The position numbers and the translations under genes were made by a program. From the IMG/VR virus record IMGVR_UViG_3300030339_001052, positions 83,146 to 147,145 of that record: 64,000 nt of DNA; one strand, given 5' to 3'. Shown one piece after another: positions 16,398 to 23,785 of this stretch. Each line of letters starts with the position of its first letter. The first letter of the stretch is position 1. Source of the DNA: a virus. Below the pieces are notes generated by a model that ran no database searches, had not been told where the DNA came from, and saw only the letters and a list, made by a program, of their open reading frames with translations.

Positions 16398-16635
16398 AAT
16401 AATGGAGTCACTTATCGAAAAGCTAGGTAATTCAAAAGTAACATTCGGATTAAGAGATTCACAAATAACATATATTGAAGATGAGTTAAAACGGTTTGGA
16501 AGCCGTGAAATTAATGCTAAATATGTTAAATATATTTGGGAAAAGTTAGGTACTGAGTTATACTGGGAGCCACTTACACTTGCATTAACATATTTTGAAT
16601 ATTTAGATAAAAAAGAACTTATTAAAAAATTTTAA
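16387..16635 (+). CDS. hypothetical protein, 82 aa
   Basis: Small helical protein, start overlapping the end of the interrupted gene before it. The second Met (IMESLIEK) is an alternative start. No family recognised. Confidence 0.7.
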   Translation: MENKIMESLIEKLGNSKVTFGLRDSQITYIEDELKRFGSREINAKYVKYIWEKLGTELYWEPLTLALTYFEYLDKKELIKKF

Positions 16636-16652
16636 TAAATAAAATACTAATT

Positions 16653-17117
16653 ATGAAACAAGAAATCACATATCAATTTAACGGCATAACAATCAATGAC
16701 CAACATTTTATAAGCTTAAGTGAAATCATCGAAAAATGTAACTTAGAAAAAATTAAGTTAGATAATTTACGACTTTTAAAAATGGAGTGGAGAGGTTGGA
16801 GAGGTTTTAGTGAGGGTATTATTGAAAGAATAGTTTTACCAGCATCAAACATAGAGACAATTTTAAAATACATTATAGGGAAAACCATCTATTTTGGTGA
16901 AATCGCGGGTAAACATTCGGATGTATATAACACACTTGATGAAAACGATATTGAAATAATTGATGATCCAAAAATAATAGTTGATTTTATGAGTAAATAT
17001 CCAGATGGACACGAATACAACCATTCTTTTCTACATCATTTTAGCGATAAAGCATATGATGAGGTATATGAGGATATGGGTGAAGAACAAATTGTGGAAT
17101 TTAACAATTGTTATTAA
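16653..17117 (+). CDS. hypothetical protein, 154 aa
   Basis: Soluble acidic protein with beta-like N-terminus and MEWRGWRGFSEG in the middle. No catalytic motif recognised. Member of the operon begun near 14.1 kb. Confidence 0.75.
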   Translation: MKQEITYQFNGITINDQHFISLSEIIEKCNLEKIKLDNLRLLKMEWRGWRGFSEGIIERIVLPASNIETILKYIIGKTIYFGEIAGKHSDVYNTLDENDIEIIDDPKIIVDFMSKYPDGHEYNHSFLHHFSDKAYDEVYEDMGEEQIVEFNNCY

Positions 17118-17125
17118 TTTAAAAT

Positions 17126-17350
17126 ATGGGAAATAAATATGATTATGATAAAACAATTGATTTAGGCTGGGAAACATTTTTGGAAGATATGAAAGTTTTC
17201 CCATATTTGGAGGATACGACTGATGAACATAAATTAAACGTTGAGAATCTTGTCAAATCTTTTGAAGAATTTGATGTGTGGTATAATAAAGTAATAAAAT
17301 TAAAATTAGAAAGTGGTCATTCGGATACTTCATTAATAGGTTTAAAATAA
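17126..17350 (+). CDS. small hypothetical protein, 74 aa
   Basis: Acidic helical protein, 8 nt after the previous gene and 3 nt before the next. No family recognised. Confidence 0.7.
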   Translation: MGNKYDYDKTIDLGWETFLEDMKVFPYLEDTTDEHKLNVENLVKSFEEFDVWYNKVIKLKLESGHSDTSLIGLK

Positions 17351-17353
17351 ATT

Positions 17354-17734
17354 ATGAAAACAGTACCATTTACAAAAGAAGAGGAAAAATTAATTAGGAA
17401 GTGGAGAAGAAAGATTAATTATGGGTTTAACGGAATACCAATATCAGAAAGTCTATTTTTGGCTATCCATTGTGAAAATATGTATAATAAAATTATTGGT
17501 GAAAATCGGAATGATTTTAGTTTATTTTACGAAGTAATATTATCTCTTAAGTTATTATATATGCATTATTATTCTAAAGAGCCTAATTTAGAAAAATATT
17601 TAGAATTTTTTATACCAAGATATGATTTAGTAAAAGATAAAATAGATCGACCACATTATATTGATACAGCTGCTTGCCTGGAATGGGGTTCAGCAGAATT
17701 ATATTATAATACAGTAATTAAAAAAAATAATTAA
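17354..17734 (+). CDS. hypothetical protein, 126 aa
   Basis: Helical protein with repeated aromatic residues. Followed by a short gap with a 9-bp hairpin. No family recognised. Confidence 0.72.
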   Translation: MKTVPFTKEEEKLIRKWRRKINYGFNGIPISESLFLAIHCENMYNKIIGENRNDFSLFYEVILSLKLLYMHYYSKEPNLEKYLEFFIPRYDLVKDKIDRPHYIDTAACLEWGSAELYYNTVIKKNN

Positions 17735-17755
17735 ATAGTTTAATATAACCACCAG

Positions 17756-17776
17756 AACTATATTAATAATATAGTT
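17756..17776. other. short perfect hairpin in an intergenic gap
   Basis: AACTATATT and AATATAGTT with a 3-nt loop, between the stop at 17734 and the start at 17800. No T-tract follows, so it is probably an RNA-processing or stability element and not a terminator. Confidence 0.4.
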
Positions 17777-17799
17777 ACAGAAACTAATATAAACTAAAT

Positions 17800-18159
17800 A
17801 TGAAAAAATGTAAATTAACAATACCACCAGGACAGGAATGGATAGTACTAATCGATGATGAAGAAGCATTAGCTAACCCAGGGGAAATATTTTTAACATT
17901 TATTAAACCATGTAATGACAAAACATGTTTTAATGAGATAAGTGGATGGATTAATAGTTACTGGCCAGGATATATATTCAGCAAACGAAAGGAAGGAGTT
18001 CCATACAAACGAGACGTTGCTAAAAATGTTCAATTAGAAGATTATGAGACTGAAAATAAGAATAAAATAGTTTTTAATAATGCATATTTTAATAATGCTC
18101 ATAAATTTTCTTTAGATAAACCGATGTTAATAGTATATGATTACTATATTTATATGTAA
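17800..18159 (+). CDS. hypothetical protein, 119 aa
   Basis: Soluble protein with beta-like segments and four cysteines, two in a CNDKTC pattern that alone does not define a zinc site. Last gene before a 157-nt non-coding leader. Confidence 0.7.
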   Translation: MKKCKLTIPPGQEWIVLIDDEEALANPGEIFLTFIKPCNDKTCFNEISGWINSYWPGYIFSKRKEGVPYKRDVAKNVQLEDYETENKNKIVFNNAYFNNAHKFSLDKPMLIVYDYYIYM

Positions 18160-18176
18160 AAAATAAAAATTTTCGC

Positions 18177-18184
18177 TATTTATA
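18177..18184 (+). promoter_or_regulatory. TATTTATA motif (class II promoter candidate)
   Basis: GCTATTTATAATAGAA, the only clear + strand copy, about 30 nt before the structured leader of the gene at 18317. Confidence 0.4.
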
Positions 18185-18212
18185 ATAGAATAATAAAATT
18201 GAAACCTTGTGA

Positions 18213-18286
18213 TTGAAAAGCTAACGTATAAAATATTAATTTTGGTGCGTTAAGTTGGGGTGATAATCCAACAATTAGTTTTTCAA
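18213..18286 (+). ncRNA. structured leader RNA, element A
   Basis: A 12-bp closing stem (18213-18224 with 18275-18286, one G-U pair) encloses a hairpin GTTGG/CCAAC (18254-18272) and a segment ATATTAATTTTGGTG that recurs in element B at 19305-19319. The alternative pairing TAACG/CGTTA (18222-18226 with 18248-18252) competes with the closing stem, as in a switch. It ends 30 nt before the ATG at 18317. A cis-regulatory RNA or riboswitch is possible; no known class is recognised. Confidence 0.45.
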
Positions 18287-18316
18287 ATAAAATAATAAAT
18301 AAAAATAATAAGGAAA

Positions 18317-19189
18317 ATGATTACAAATTCCAAAACAATGGGTAATGCTTGTCCAGTCGCATATATTGCAGCAAATAAGCAGCGGATTAAACAATATGTT
18401 AATAATGTTGTTTACCTGAAGAATAAAAACAATTTCGAAATTGAGTTGTTTAATCCAACACAATTCAAAGTTCTCGCCACGATTGAACTAAATGGGGTTT
18501 CAATAGGCTCTGGAATCATTTTAAGGCCAGCAGAGCGAGTTTTTCTTGAAAGGTATATAAATGAACCTAAAAAGTTTTTATTTGAAACCTATGGGGTAGA
18601 AGGTGAAAACAACGAAGTTATTAAAGCAATAGAAAAGAATGGATTGGTAAGGGTTAAATTCTATAAAGAATCTATTTTCGCACCAAATATTTCTTGGGGT
18701 TCTTTCGAAATTCCAGAAAGAATAATATATGGTGGTCCGCACATAGAAGATAATATTACTTGGCTTGATGGCTCAAAATTGACAAATTTTAATCCTTTAT
18801 TTGGCAGTGCGATAACAACAAGTGCCAGTTGTTATTATAATTCAACAGGATATAATGTGGAAATGGGATGTCAAGAACCTAACGGTACGTTAACCGTATC
18901 AGGTAATTTAATTTTTAATTCATCAACGGGTGGCCAATCAACCAATTCATTACATTCTAAAAAATCAATTGAAACTGGGAGGGTTGGAGAAGGTTCTGAT
19001 TCTGACCAGAGATTTAACACTGTCGATACCAAATTTGAGATGTTTCATACTTGGAGTAGTGAGTGGAAACTATTACCAGAATCAAGGAAATTGGTGGTAG
19101 CCGAAGATTTGGTTCTTTTTTGTTCTGGGTGTGGTCGACGCTTTAAAACAAAAGAACGCTTTTGTCCATCCTGTGGATCTAAAAAATAA
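18317..19189 (+). CDS. hypothetical protein with C-terminal zinc ribbon, 290 aa
   Basis: The first 250 residues look like beta-rich domains with no recognised family (FEIELFNPTQFKVLATIELNG could be a beta-sandwich strand pair). The last 30 residues are a zinc ribbon, CSGCGRRF...RFCPSCGSK. It has its own long leader with a structured RNA, and a strong terminator after it, so it is regulated separately. A virion or host-surface role is conceivable from the beta-rich nature but is a guess. Confidence 0.78.
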   Translation: MITNSKTMGNACPVAYIAANKQRIKQYVNNVVYLKNKNNFEIELFNPTQFKVLATIELNGVSIGSGIILRPAERVFLERYINEPKKFLFETYGVEGENNEVIKAIEKNGLVRVKFYKESIFAPNISWGSFEIPERIIYGGPHIEDNITWLDGSKLTNFNPLFGSAITTSASCYYNSTGYNVEMGCQEPNGTLTVSGNLIFNSSTGGQSTNSLHSKKSIETGRVGEGSDSDQRFNTVDTKFEMFHTWSSEWKLLPESRKLVVAEDLVLFCSGCGRRFKTKERFCPSCGSKK

Positions 19190-19231
19190 ATAAAATATAT
19201 ATTATCAATTACAAGGTTTAAATAAATTAAA

Positions 19232-19269
19232 AAATGGCTACTGAAATATAAAATTTTCGGTAGCCATTT
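19232..19269. terminator. strong bidirectional terminator at the strand switch
   Basis: 15-bp stem (19232-19246 with 19255-19269, one G-U), 8-nt loop, A-tract before and T-tract after. Closes both the + block and the - block. Confidence 0.88.
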
Positions 19270-19291
19270 ATTTTTTTATTATTGTTGGTAA

Positions 19292-19332
19292 AACCCAACG
19301 TTAAATATGATTTTTGGTGTTAATGTTGGGTT
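19292..19332. repeat. structured element B, relative of element A
   Basis: 13-bp stem AACCCAACGTTAA / TTAATGTTGGGTT (one G-U) with loop ATATGATTTTTGGTG, followed by a TTGG...CCAA mini-hairpin. Loop and following hairpin match element A (18213-18286) at 13 of 15 loop bases. Lies in the 126-nt gap between the terminator and the CCA-enzyme gene. Further imperfect repeats (TGTTATTATCA, TGTTATCATA) fill the rest up to 19402. Confidence 0.5.
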
Positions 19333-19402
19333 AAACCAATGTTATTATCAACATATTTGCATTGTTATCATATGCTGTGATAATGGTGCAAAAACTATGA
19401 TA

Positions 19403-20827
19403 TTATAGGTATTTATTTATTAATTCCAATGCTTCATCTTTTGTTAAATCTGGATTTTCATACCAGGCATCTTGAATAACATCTAATAGTTCACCCATAA
19501 AAGGTGATGGCTTAACACCTAATCCAATTAGGTCACTCCCATTAATTGGTAAGTTTCTATTTGAATTATTTATTTTAGAAGATAAATTATCAATTCTATC
19601 TCTAAGAATACCTATTTGATTAGGCATTGATGCTTCAGCTGTATGCGATATATTATCGGCGTGAATCAAGTCCAAAACCTGTTCGATATTATCACCAACA
19701 GTAGCTTTAAACTTTCGTAATGTTTTATCTAATAATTTATTTCCGTCATCACCGCCTTGTTTTAAATACATATGATTTTTAACTCCGCAAGCAACTATAT
19801 CGATTATATCATTAGAATATTTTAAACGACTCATTATAGATCGCACTAATACTTCACTTTCTTTCTCATGCCCCAAGAAATGAACTTCACCATTTTCGTC
19901 TATCGTTTTAGTAATAACCTTACCAATATCATGAAATAAAGCCATTAACCTTGTTTCCAAAACAGGAGGAGTATTATCCAGTACAGACATAGTATGTCCG
20001 AATACATCATTAATATGATATTTATTTTGTTTCATCCCAATAGTAGGGATTAACTCTTCAACAATATAAGGTAATAGCCCAGTAACTTTCAATAACCGAA
20101 TACCTTTAGCTGGATTATCAAATAATAATATTTTATTTAATTCGTCAGAAATACGTTCATTTGAAATATTATTTAACAAATATGCATTGTTTCTCATTAC
20201 ACGAATAGTATCTAAATCCAACTTGAAATTATATTTAACTGTAAACCGAACTGCGCGAAGCATTCTTAACCCATCCTGTTTAAATATTTCATCTGCATTT
20301 GATGTTGTTCGGATGATACCATTTTTAATATCATCGATACCATAACCAGTTAAATCAAGTATTTCATTTGTTGAAACATTTTTTAGTAAAGAGTTGATTG
20401 TCAGATCACGACGAGAAACATCCACCTTTAAATCACCACCTACCACATCTGGTTTTCTTGAGTTAATATTATTATATGCTTCAGCCCTTGGAGCAACAAA
20501 TTCTAAATCAATATTTGGTAAATTGAATACATTGTTATTTAAAGATAATTTTGAAGTTCCAAAACGTGGATAAATAACAGGATTTGAGTCCTCTTTATAA
20601 TTGCCCAACTTGTTAGCAAGCCAAAATGAAAAGTTAATACCAGCATTGATATCTCCGTTAACTACAAAGTCAAGATCTTTAGCTGCCTTTCCCATCAACT
20701 CATCTCTCACTGCCCCGCCCGCCAAATAGATATTATTATCGTATTCGGTTCCAGCTATAAGATTTTTTAGGAAATCCAAGACTTCTTGTTCAAGTGTTCC
20801 TTCGGTTAAAACTTTTTTAATACTCAT
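19403..20827 (-). CDS. cca: CCA-adding tRNA nucleotidyltransferase with HD domain
   Basis: 474 aa, a usual size. N-terminal poly(A) polymerase head domain: YLAGGAVRDELMG and KDLDFVV (metal-binding DxD), then VSRRDLTINSLL (RRD nucleotide motif) and QDGLRMLRAVRFTVKYNF (ERxRxE-like helix). The HD domain has LMALFHDIGKV and FLGHEKES. It adds or repairs the CCA end of tRNAs from CTP and ATP. For a phage this maintains tRNAs cut by host defence nucleases. Its start overlaps the stop of the metallopeptidase gene. Confidence 0.92.
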   Translation of the reverse strand: MSIKKVLTEGTLEQEVLDFLKNLIAGTEYDNNIYLAGGAVRDELMGKAAKDLDFVVNGDINAGINFSFWLANKLGNYKEDSNPVIYPRFGTSKLSLNNNVFNLPNIDLEFVAPRAEAYNNINSRKPDVVGGDLKVDVSRRDLTINSLLKNVSTNEILDLTGYGIDDIKNGIIRTTSNADEIFKQDGLRMLRAVRFTVKYNFKLDLDTIRVMRNNAYLLNNISNERISDELNKILLFDNPAKGIRLLKVTGLLPYIVEELIPTIGMKQNKYHINDVFGHTMSVLDNTPPVLETRLMALFHDIGKVITKTIDENGEVHFLGHEKESEVLVRSIMSRLKYSNDIIDIVACGVKNHMYLKQGGDDGNKLLDKTLRKFKATVGDNIEQVLDLIHADNISHTAEASMPNQIGILRDRIDNLSSKINNSNRNLPINGSDLIGLGVKPSPFMGELLDVIQDAWYENPDLTKDEALELINKYL

Positions 20828-21921
20828 CTTATTAGTTTATTTTTAAATTGTTTCTTAATTTCAGTCATTTGGTCATTCGTCCCAAAAATCAATTTATTTA
20901 GGACATCTTTGTAATTAGATGAAATCCTATTATCAAGTTCGGAGTATACCATTGGTAAATATTCCTTCAATATACTTGGGACTGCGAAATAATGCATAAA
21001 ATTTTCGGCAAACACCTCACTATGTTTACCAATATAATAGGAGCTACTGGCGTAAGTGATTGTTTTTGCATAACCCTCGTATTCACCTGAGATTCTGTGA
21101 TCAAAATGGTGGCCAATCTCATGTATTAATGTATCAAGATCGATTATATTAGGTACTGTTATAATGCCAGCAACGTAATCAGCAAAATTACCTGGGCCGC
21201 CATCATATTCCCTTCTCTCAACTTTAAAATCAAAAATTTTTGATAGGTATTCAACATCCTCAACACTTGCAATTTTACCAGAAAGTTTCATAGCTGGAAA
21301 TTCTCTTAATTGGAATATTCTATAGGCATATTTAACATAATTATCAAAGCTCATAAAATCATTCTTCTCTTTAATATTTTCTAAACTTGCATTATCTATA
21401 AATGACTGGTCCAAATCAACCGAATCGTAATCTATACCAAATTTATCTTTTAATACTTGTTTATATTTTCCATATCTTTCATTATTTGGATCTATTGAAA
21501 TAATATCAATATACTGTTGTGCTTCCTCGTTATCCGATTCGAACCGAGATTCATTTATAGTTAACAACCCACTAAATTTATTAAAATTTTCTTTCATTTC
21601 AGTTAAACCCTCCGATTTTTCACCATCAAGTTCCTTTTGCGCCCAATTTTTTGGTTTCGAAGCTGTATAATAATCCAAGTTTTCTATTAAATGTTGTAAT
21701 GCAATTATTTTCTGGAACTGAGTGTCCTCTAACGTATGCTCACGCTCTATTTGCTGCCCTATTTTGAGACTTTTTAATACATCCTTATCATCTACGTCAT
21801 TTAACTCCGCAATGAGCGATATAGCCTTTGAAATCATTTTTTCAATATAGACCTGGTGAACTCCATTCTTCTTTGAATTAAAAATCGAATATAAGTAGTC
21901 AACTATTTCTTCTTTTGTCAT
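20824..21921 (-). CDS. zinc metallopeptidase-like protein (HExxH)
   Basis: 365 aa from ATG 21921; an upstream ATG at 22023 is rejected because it would put a promoter and hairpin inside the gene. LIHEIGHHFDHRIS supplies the zinc-binding HExxH and HSEVFAENFMHYF, about 50 residues later, the third ligand Glu. The spacing resembles the anthrax-lethal-factor-like (ATLF) peptidase group. The N-terminal 230 residues are helical and unknown. No signal peptide. Could cleave a host protein or process a phage protein. Coupled to the CCA enzyme by a 4-nt overlap. Confidence 0.75.
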   Translation of the reverse strand: MTKEEIVDYLYSIFNSKKNGVHQVYIEKMISKAISLIAELNDVDDKDVLKSLKIGQQIEREHTLEDTQFQKIIALQHLIENLDYYTASKPKNWAQKELDGEKSEGLTEMKENFNKFSGLLTINESRFESDNEEAQQYIDIISIDPNNERYGKYKQVLKDKFGIDYDSVDLDQSFIDNASLENIKEKNDFMSFDNYVKYAYRIFQLREFPAMKLSGKIASVEDVEYLSKIFDFKVERREYDGGPGNFADYVAGIITVPNIIDLDTLIHEIGHHFDHRISGEYEGYAKTITYASSSYYIGKHSEVFAENFMHYFAVPSILKEYLPMVYSELDNRISSNYKDVLNKLIFGTNDQMTEIKKQFKNKLIR

Positions 21922-21943
21922 AATAATGATTGGTATATGTTTA

Positions 21944-21951
21944 TATAAATA
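21944..21951 (-). promoter_or_regulatory. TATTTATA motif (class II promoter candidate)
   Basis: - strand ACTATTTATATAAACA, 23 nt before the start at 21921 and downstream of a class I promoter, so the gene may have two start sites. Confidence 0.4.
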
Positions 21952-21964
21952 GTCATGAAATAGA

Positions 21965-21991
21965 AAAAGATACCTTTTTAGGGTATCTTTT
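21965..21991 (-). terminator. intrinsic terminator nested with a promoter
   Basis: AAAAGATACC/GGTATCTTTT (21965-21974 with 21982-21991), followed on the - strand by a T-tract. Would stop transcripts from the nuclease gene at 22039-23514. The start point of the promoter at 21993-22023 falls inside it, so that promoter's own RNA cannot form the full hairpin. Confidence 0.65.
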
Positions 21992-21992
21992 G

Positions 21993-22023
21993 CAAATGTA
22001 GTGGAAATTTTTAATTTCGACAA
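21993..22023 (-). promoter_or_regulatory. Bacteroidota-type promoter
   Basis: TTG (22021-22023) and TACATTTG (21993-22000), first bases 23 nt apart. Serves the metallopeptidase/CCA operon. Confidence 0.75.
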
Positions 22024-22038
22024 ATAAATTAACTTATG

Positions 22039-23514
22039 TTATGTTATTATTGATTCATATGGGTTAATTGGTAATATATCCTTAGAAAATAATTCAGTGC
22101 TCCAACGTCTACCCATTCTATATTCAGAATTCTCAACTAATATAAATTGTTCTTTATTATAACAATTCAATAACGTATCATTATATACCCAAATAGCTTC
22201 AATTTTATTTATTTCCCCATTTGATTTTGATTTTAATGCTCCCATTCTTATATTTAATTTTCTTGATGTTATTCCAATTTTATAATATTTACCATCATTA
22301 ATTTTTAAATAATACAATATAGCAGGTTTTTCCCCAATTTTGGGATTTTCAATAAATATTGTTGAGTTATAACCCCCAACTAATTTATTATCTTTAATCA
22401 ATTGTTCAATTCCACATTCAATACACCCTTGTCCCGATAAATGTTTTTGAGCTGATTTTGTAAATATCCCGTGCTCAGGACAACATATTTTAATTTTACT
22501 TTTTTTATTTTTATAAATTTTTTCGTTTTCTATTGGATATGTATATTTATCCCCATGTACGATTTTAATTTGTTCTATAGCATTAGCATAAGATTTTGTT
22601 CTATTTTTTGCCGAACTTTCCTTACCGCATTTGGGGCATCCACAGGTATTATTTAATAAAATTAAATTTCTGGCAATAGTCTCAAAATTACCATGTTCTG
22701 GACAATAAGCCAAAATATTGGTTTTAGTAAGTCCATGCCATTCTCCTATTAACTTTAATGTTAATCTATCCCCATGTTTATCAAAAACCCTTTTTTTTAA
22801 ATCATCAAAGCTTACAGGTGGTTTAGGTTTTCTATTTTTGATCGATTTATAAGCTGAAGATCTATTTTCACTCCAGCATTCCATACAACCATATTTACTA
22901 TTTAAATGTTTATCTGGTGATTGTGAAAATACTCCGTGTTCTGGGCAAATTATATCAACATGTATTTTTGCTGATATATATTCTACTAAAGAATAATCAA
23001 ATTTATTACCATGTTTTTTAACTGCATTTTCTATAAATTTTTGTTTTTCTGTTTCATTTTTATGATCTGTTTCTTTATGAATTTCTTTAAATGAAAAAGC
23101 ATAACACGATGGACACGGATACTCGGCGTTTAAATGATTTGTTGGTGATTGCTCAAATACTCCATGTTCTGGACATATAATTTTTACTTTTGTTTTGTAG
23201 TGTTGATAGTCAACCAAGGAATAGTCAAACTTATTATTATGTTTTAAATTTGCATTATTAATAAAAATATCTTTTTCAATAATTCTTGATTTTTTATTTT
23301 TATCATCAATAGCACATTTTGGGCATCCAAAGATATATCTTAAATGATGAGTTGGCGTTTGGGTAAAAATTCCATGATCTGGACAGATAATATCTACTGG
23401 AATTTTAGCTGTTTTAAAATTAACCAAAGAATAGTCAAATTTATTATCATATTTTAAATTTGCATTCTTAATAAACGTTGCTTTTCTAATTTCTATATTA
23501 TTACTTCTGGGCAT
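22039..23514 (-). CDS. zinc-repeat nuclease with C-terminal GIY-YIG-like domain (cassette 2)
   Basis: 491 aa. Five zinc repeats (starts like KYDNKFDYSLVNF, each with CPxHGxF and GCPxC) span residues 10-370, the same type as in the proteins at 3736-4839 and 36286-37572. The C-terminal 110 residues differ: LYYLKINDGKYYKIGITSRKLNIRM is a GIY-YIG/T5orf172-like start with the Arg, and NKEQFILVE supplies a Glu. So the DNA-binding array is shared while the nuclease module is swapped. Likely homing-type nuclease. Its ATG lies inside the small ribbon-helix-helix gene before it. Confidence 0.8.
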   Translation of the reverse strand: MPRSNNIEIRKATFIKNANLKYDNKFDYSLVNFKTAKIPVDIICPDHGIFTQTPTHHLRYIFGCPKCAIDDKNKKSRIIEKDIFINNANLKHNNKFDYSLVDYQHYKTKVKIICPEHGVFEQSPTNHLNAEYPCPSCYAFSFKEIHKETDHKNETEKQKFIENAVKKHGNKFDYSLVEYISAKIHVDIICPEHGVFSQSPDKHLNSKYGCMECWSENRSSAYKSIKNRKPKPPVSFDDLKKRVFDKHGDRLTLKLIGEWHGLTKTNILAYCPEHGNFETIARNLILLNNTCGCPKCGKESSAKNRTKSYANAIEQIKIVHGDKYTYPIENEKIYKNKKSKIKICCPEHGIFTKSAQKHLSGQGCIECGIEQLIKDNKLVGGYNSTIFIENPKIGEKPAILYYLKINDGKYYKIGITSRKLNIRMGALKSKSNGEINKIEAIWVYNDTLLNCYNKEQFILVENSEYRMGRRWSTELFSKDILPINPYESIIT

Positions 23515-23650
23515 TTAAATCGTTTTTCATCAAACTTATTATTCTCTTAGATAATGTATACCCATTATCATCACAAAAGTTTTTATACTTCTCTTTAAAG
23601 TCAACACTTGTTCTGATCACGAAGTGTGTGTTTTTTAATTGTTTATCCAT
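23501..23650 (-). CDS. small ribbon-helix-helix-like protein (cassette 2)
   Basis: 49 aa (MDKQLKNTHFVIRTSVDF to MKNDLNAQK). Strand HFVIRTSVDF, then helices KEKYKNFCDDNG and TLSKRIISLM, the ribbon-helix-helix plan seen in cassettes 1 and 3. Overlaps the nuclease start by 14 nt, indicating coupled translation. Candidate autorepressor. Confidence 0.65.
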   Translation of the reverse strand: MDKQLKNTHFVIRTSVDFKEKYKNFCDDNGYTLSKRIISLMKNDLNAQK

Positions 23651-23679
23651 ATTTGTTTTTGTTGGTACGATTATTTTAA

Positions 23680-23687
23680 TATAAATA
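23680..23687 (-). promoter_or_regulatory. TATTTATA motif (class II promoter candidate)
   Basis: - strand GTATTTATATTAAAA, 30 nt before the cassette 2 start at 23650. Confidence 0.45.
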
Positions 23688-23740
23688 CATAAAATATTAA
23701 TAAAATATCATATTTTCCTGAATTATTTTAATAAAAAAAA

Positions 23741-23764
23741 GAGTTTACCAGTTAAGATAAACTC
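23741..23764 (-). terminator. intrinsic terminator of the NAD operon
   Basis: GAGTTTA/TAAACTC stem (23741-23747 with 23758-23764), followed on the - strand by a T-tract (A-run 23732-23740). Closes the operon ending with the NAMPT-like gene. Confidence 0.7.
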
Positions 23765-23785
23765 TCCCATTATTTTTATTTATAG

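Noticed and set aside
21922-22023. Longer N-terminus for the metallopeptidase
   Set aside because: It would contain a promoter and a hairpin; ATG 21921 is preferred.
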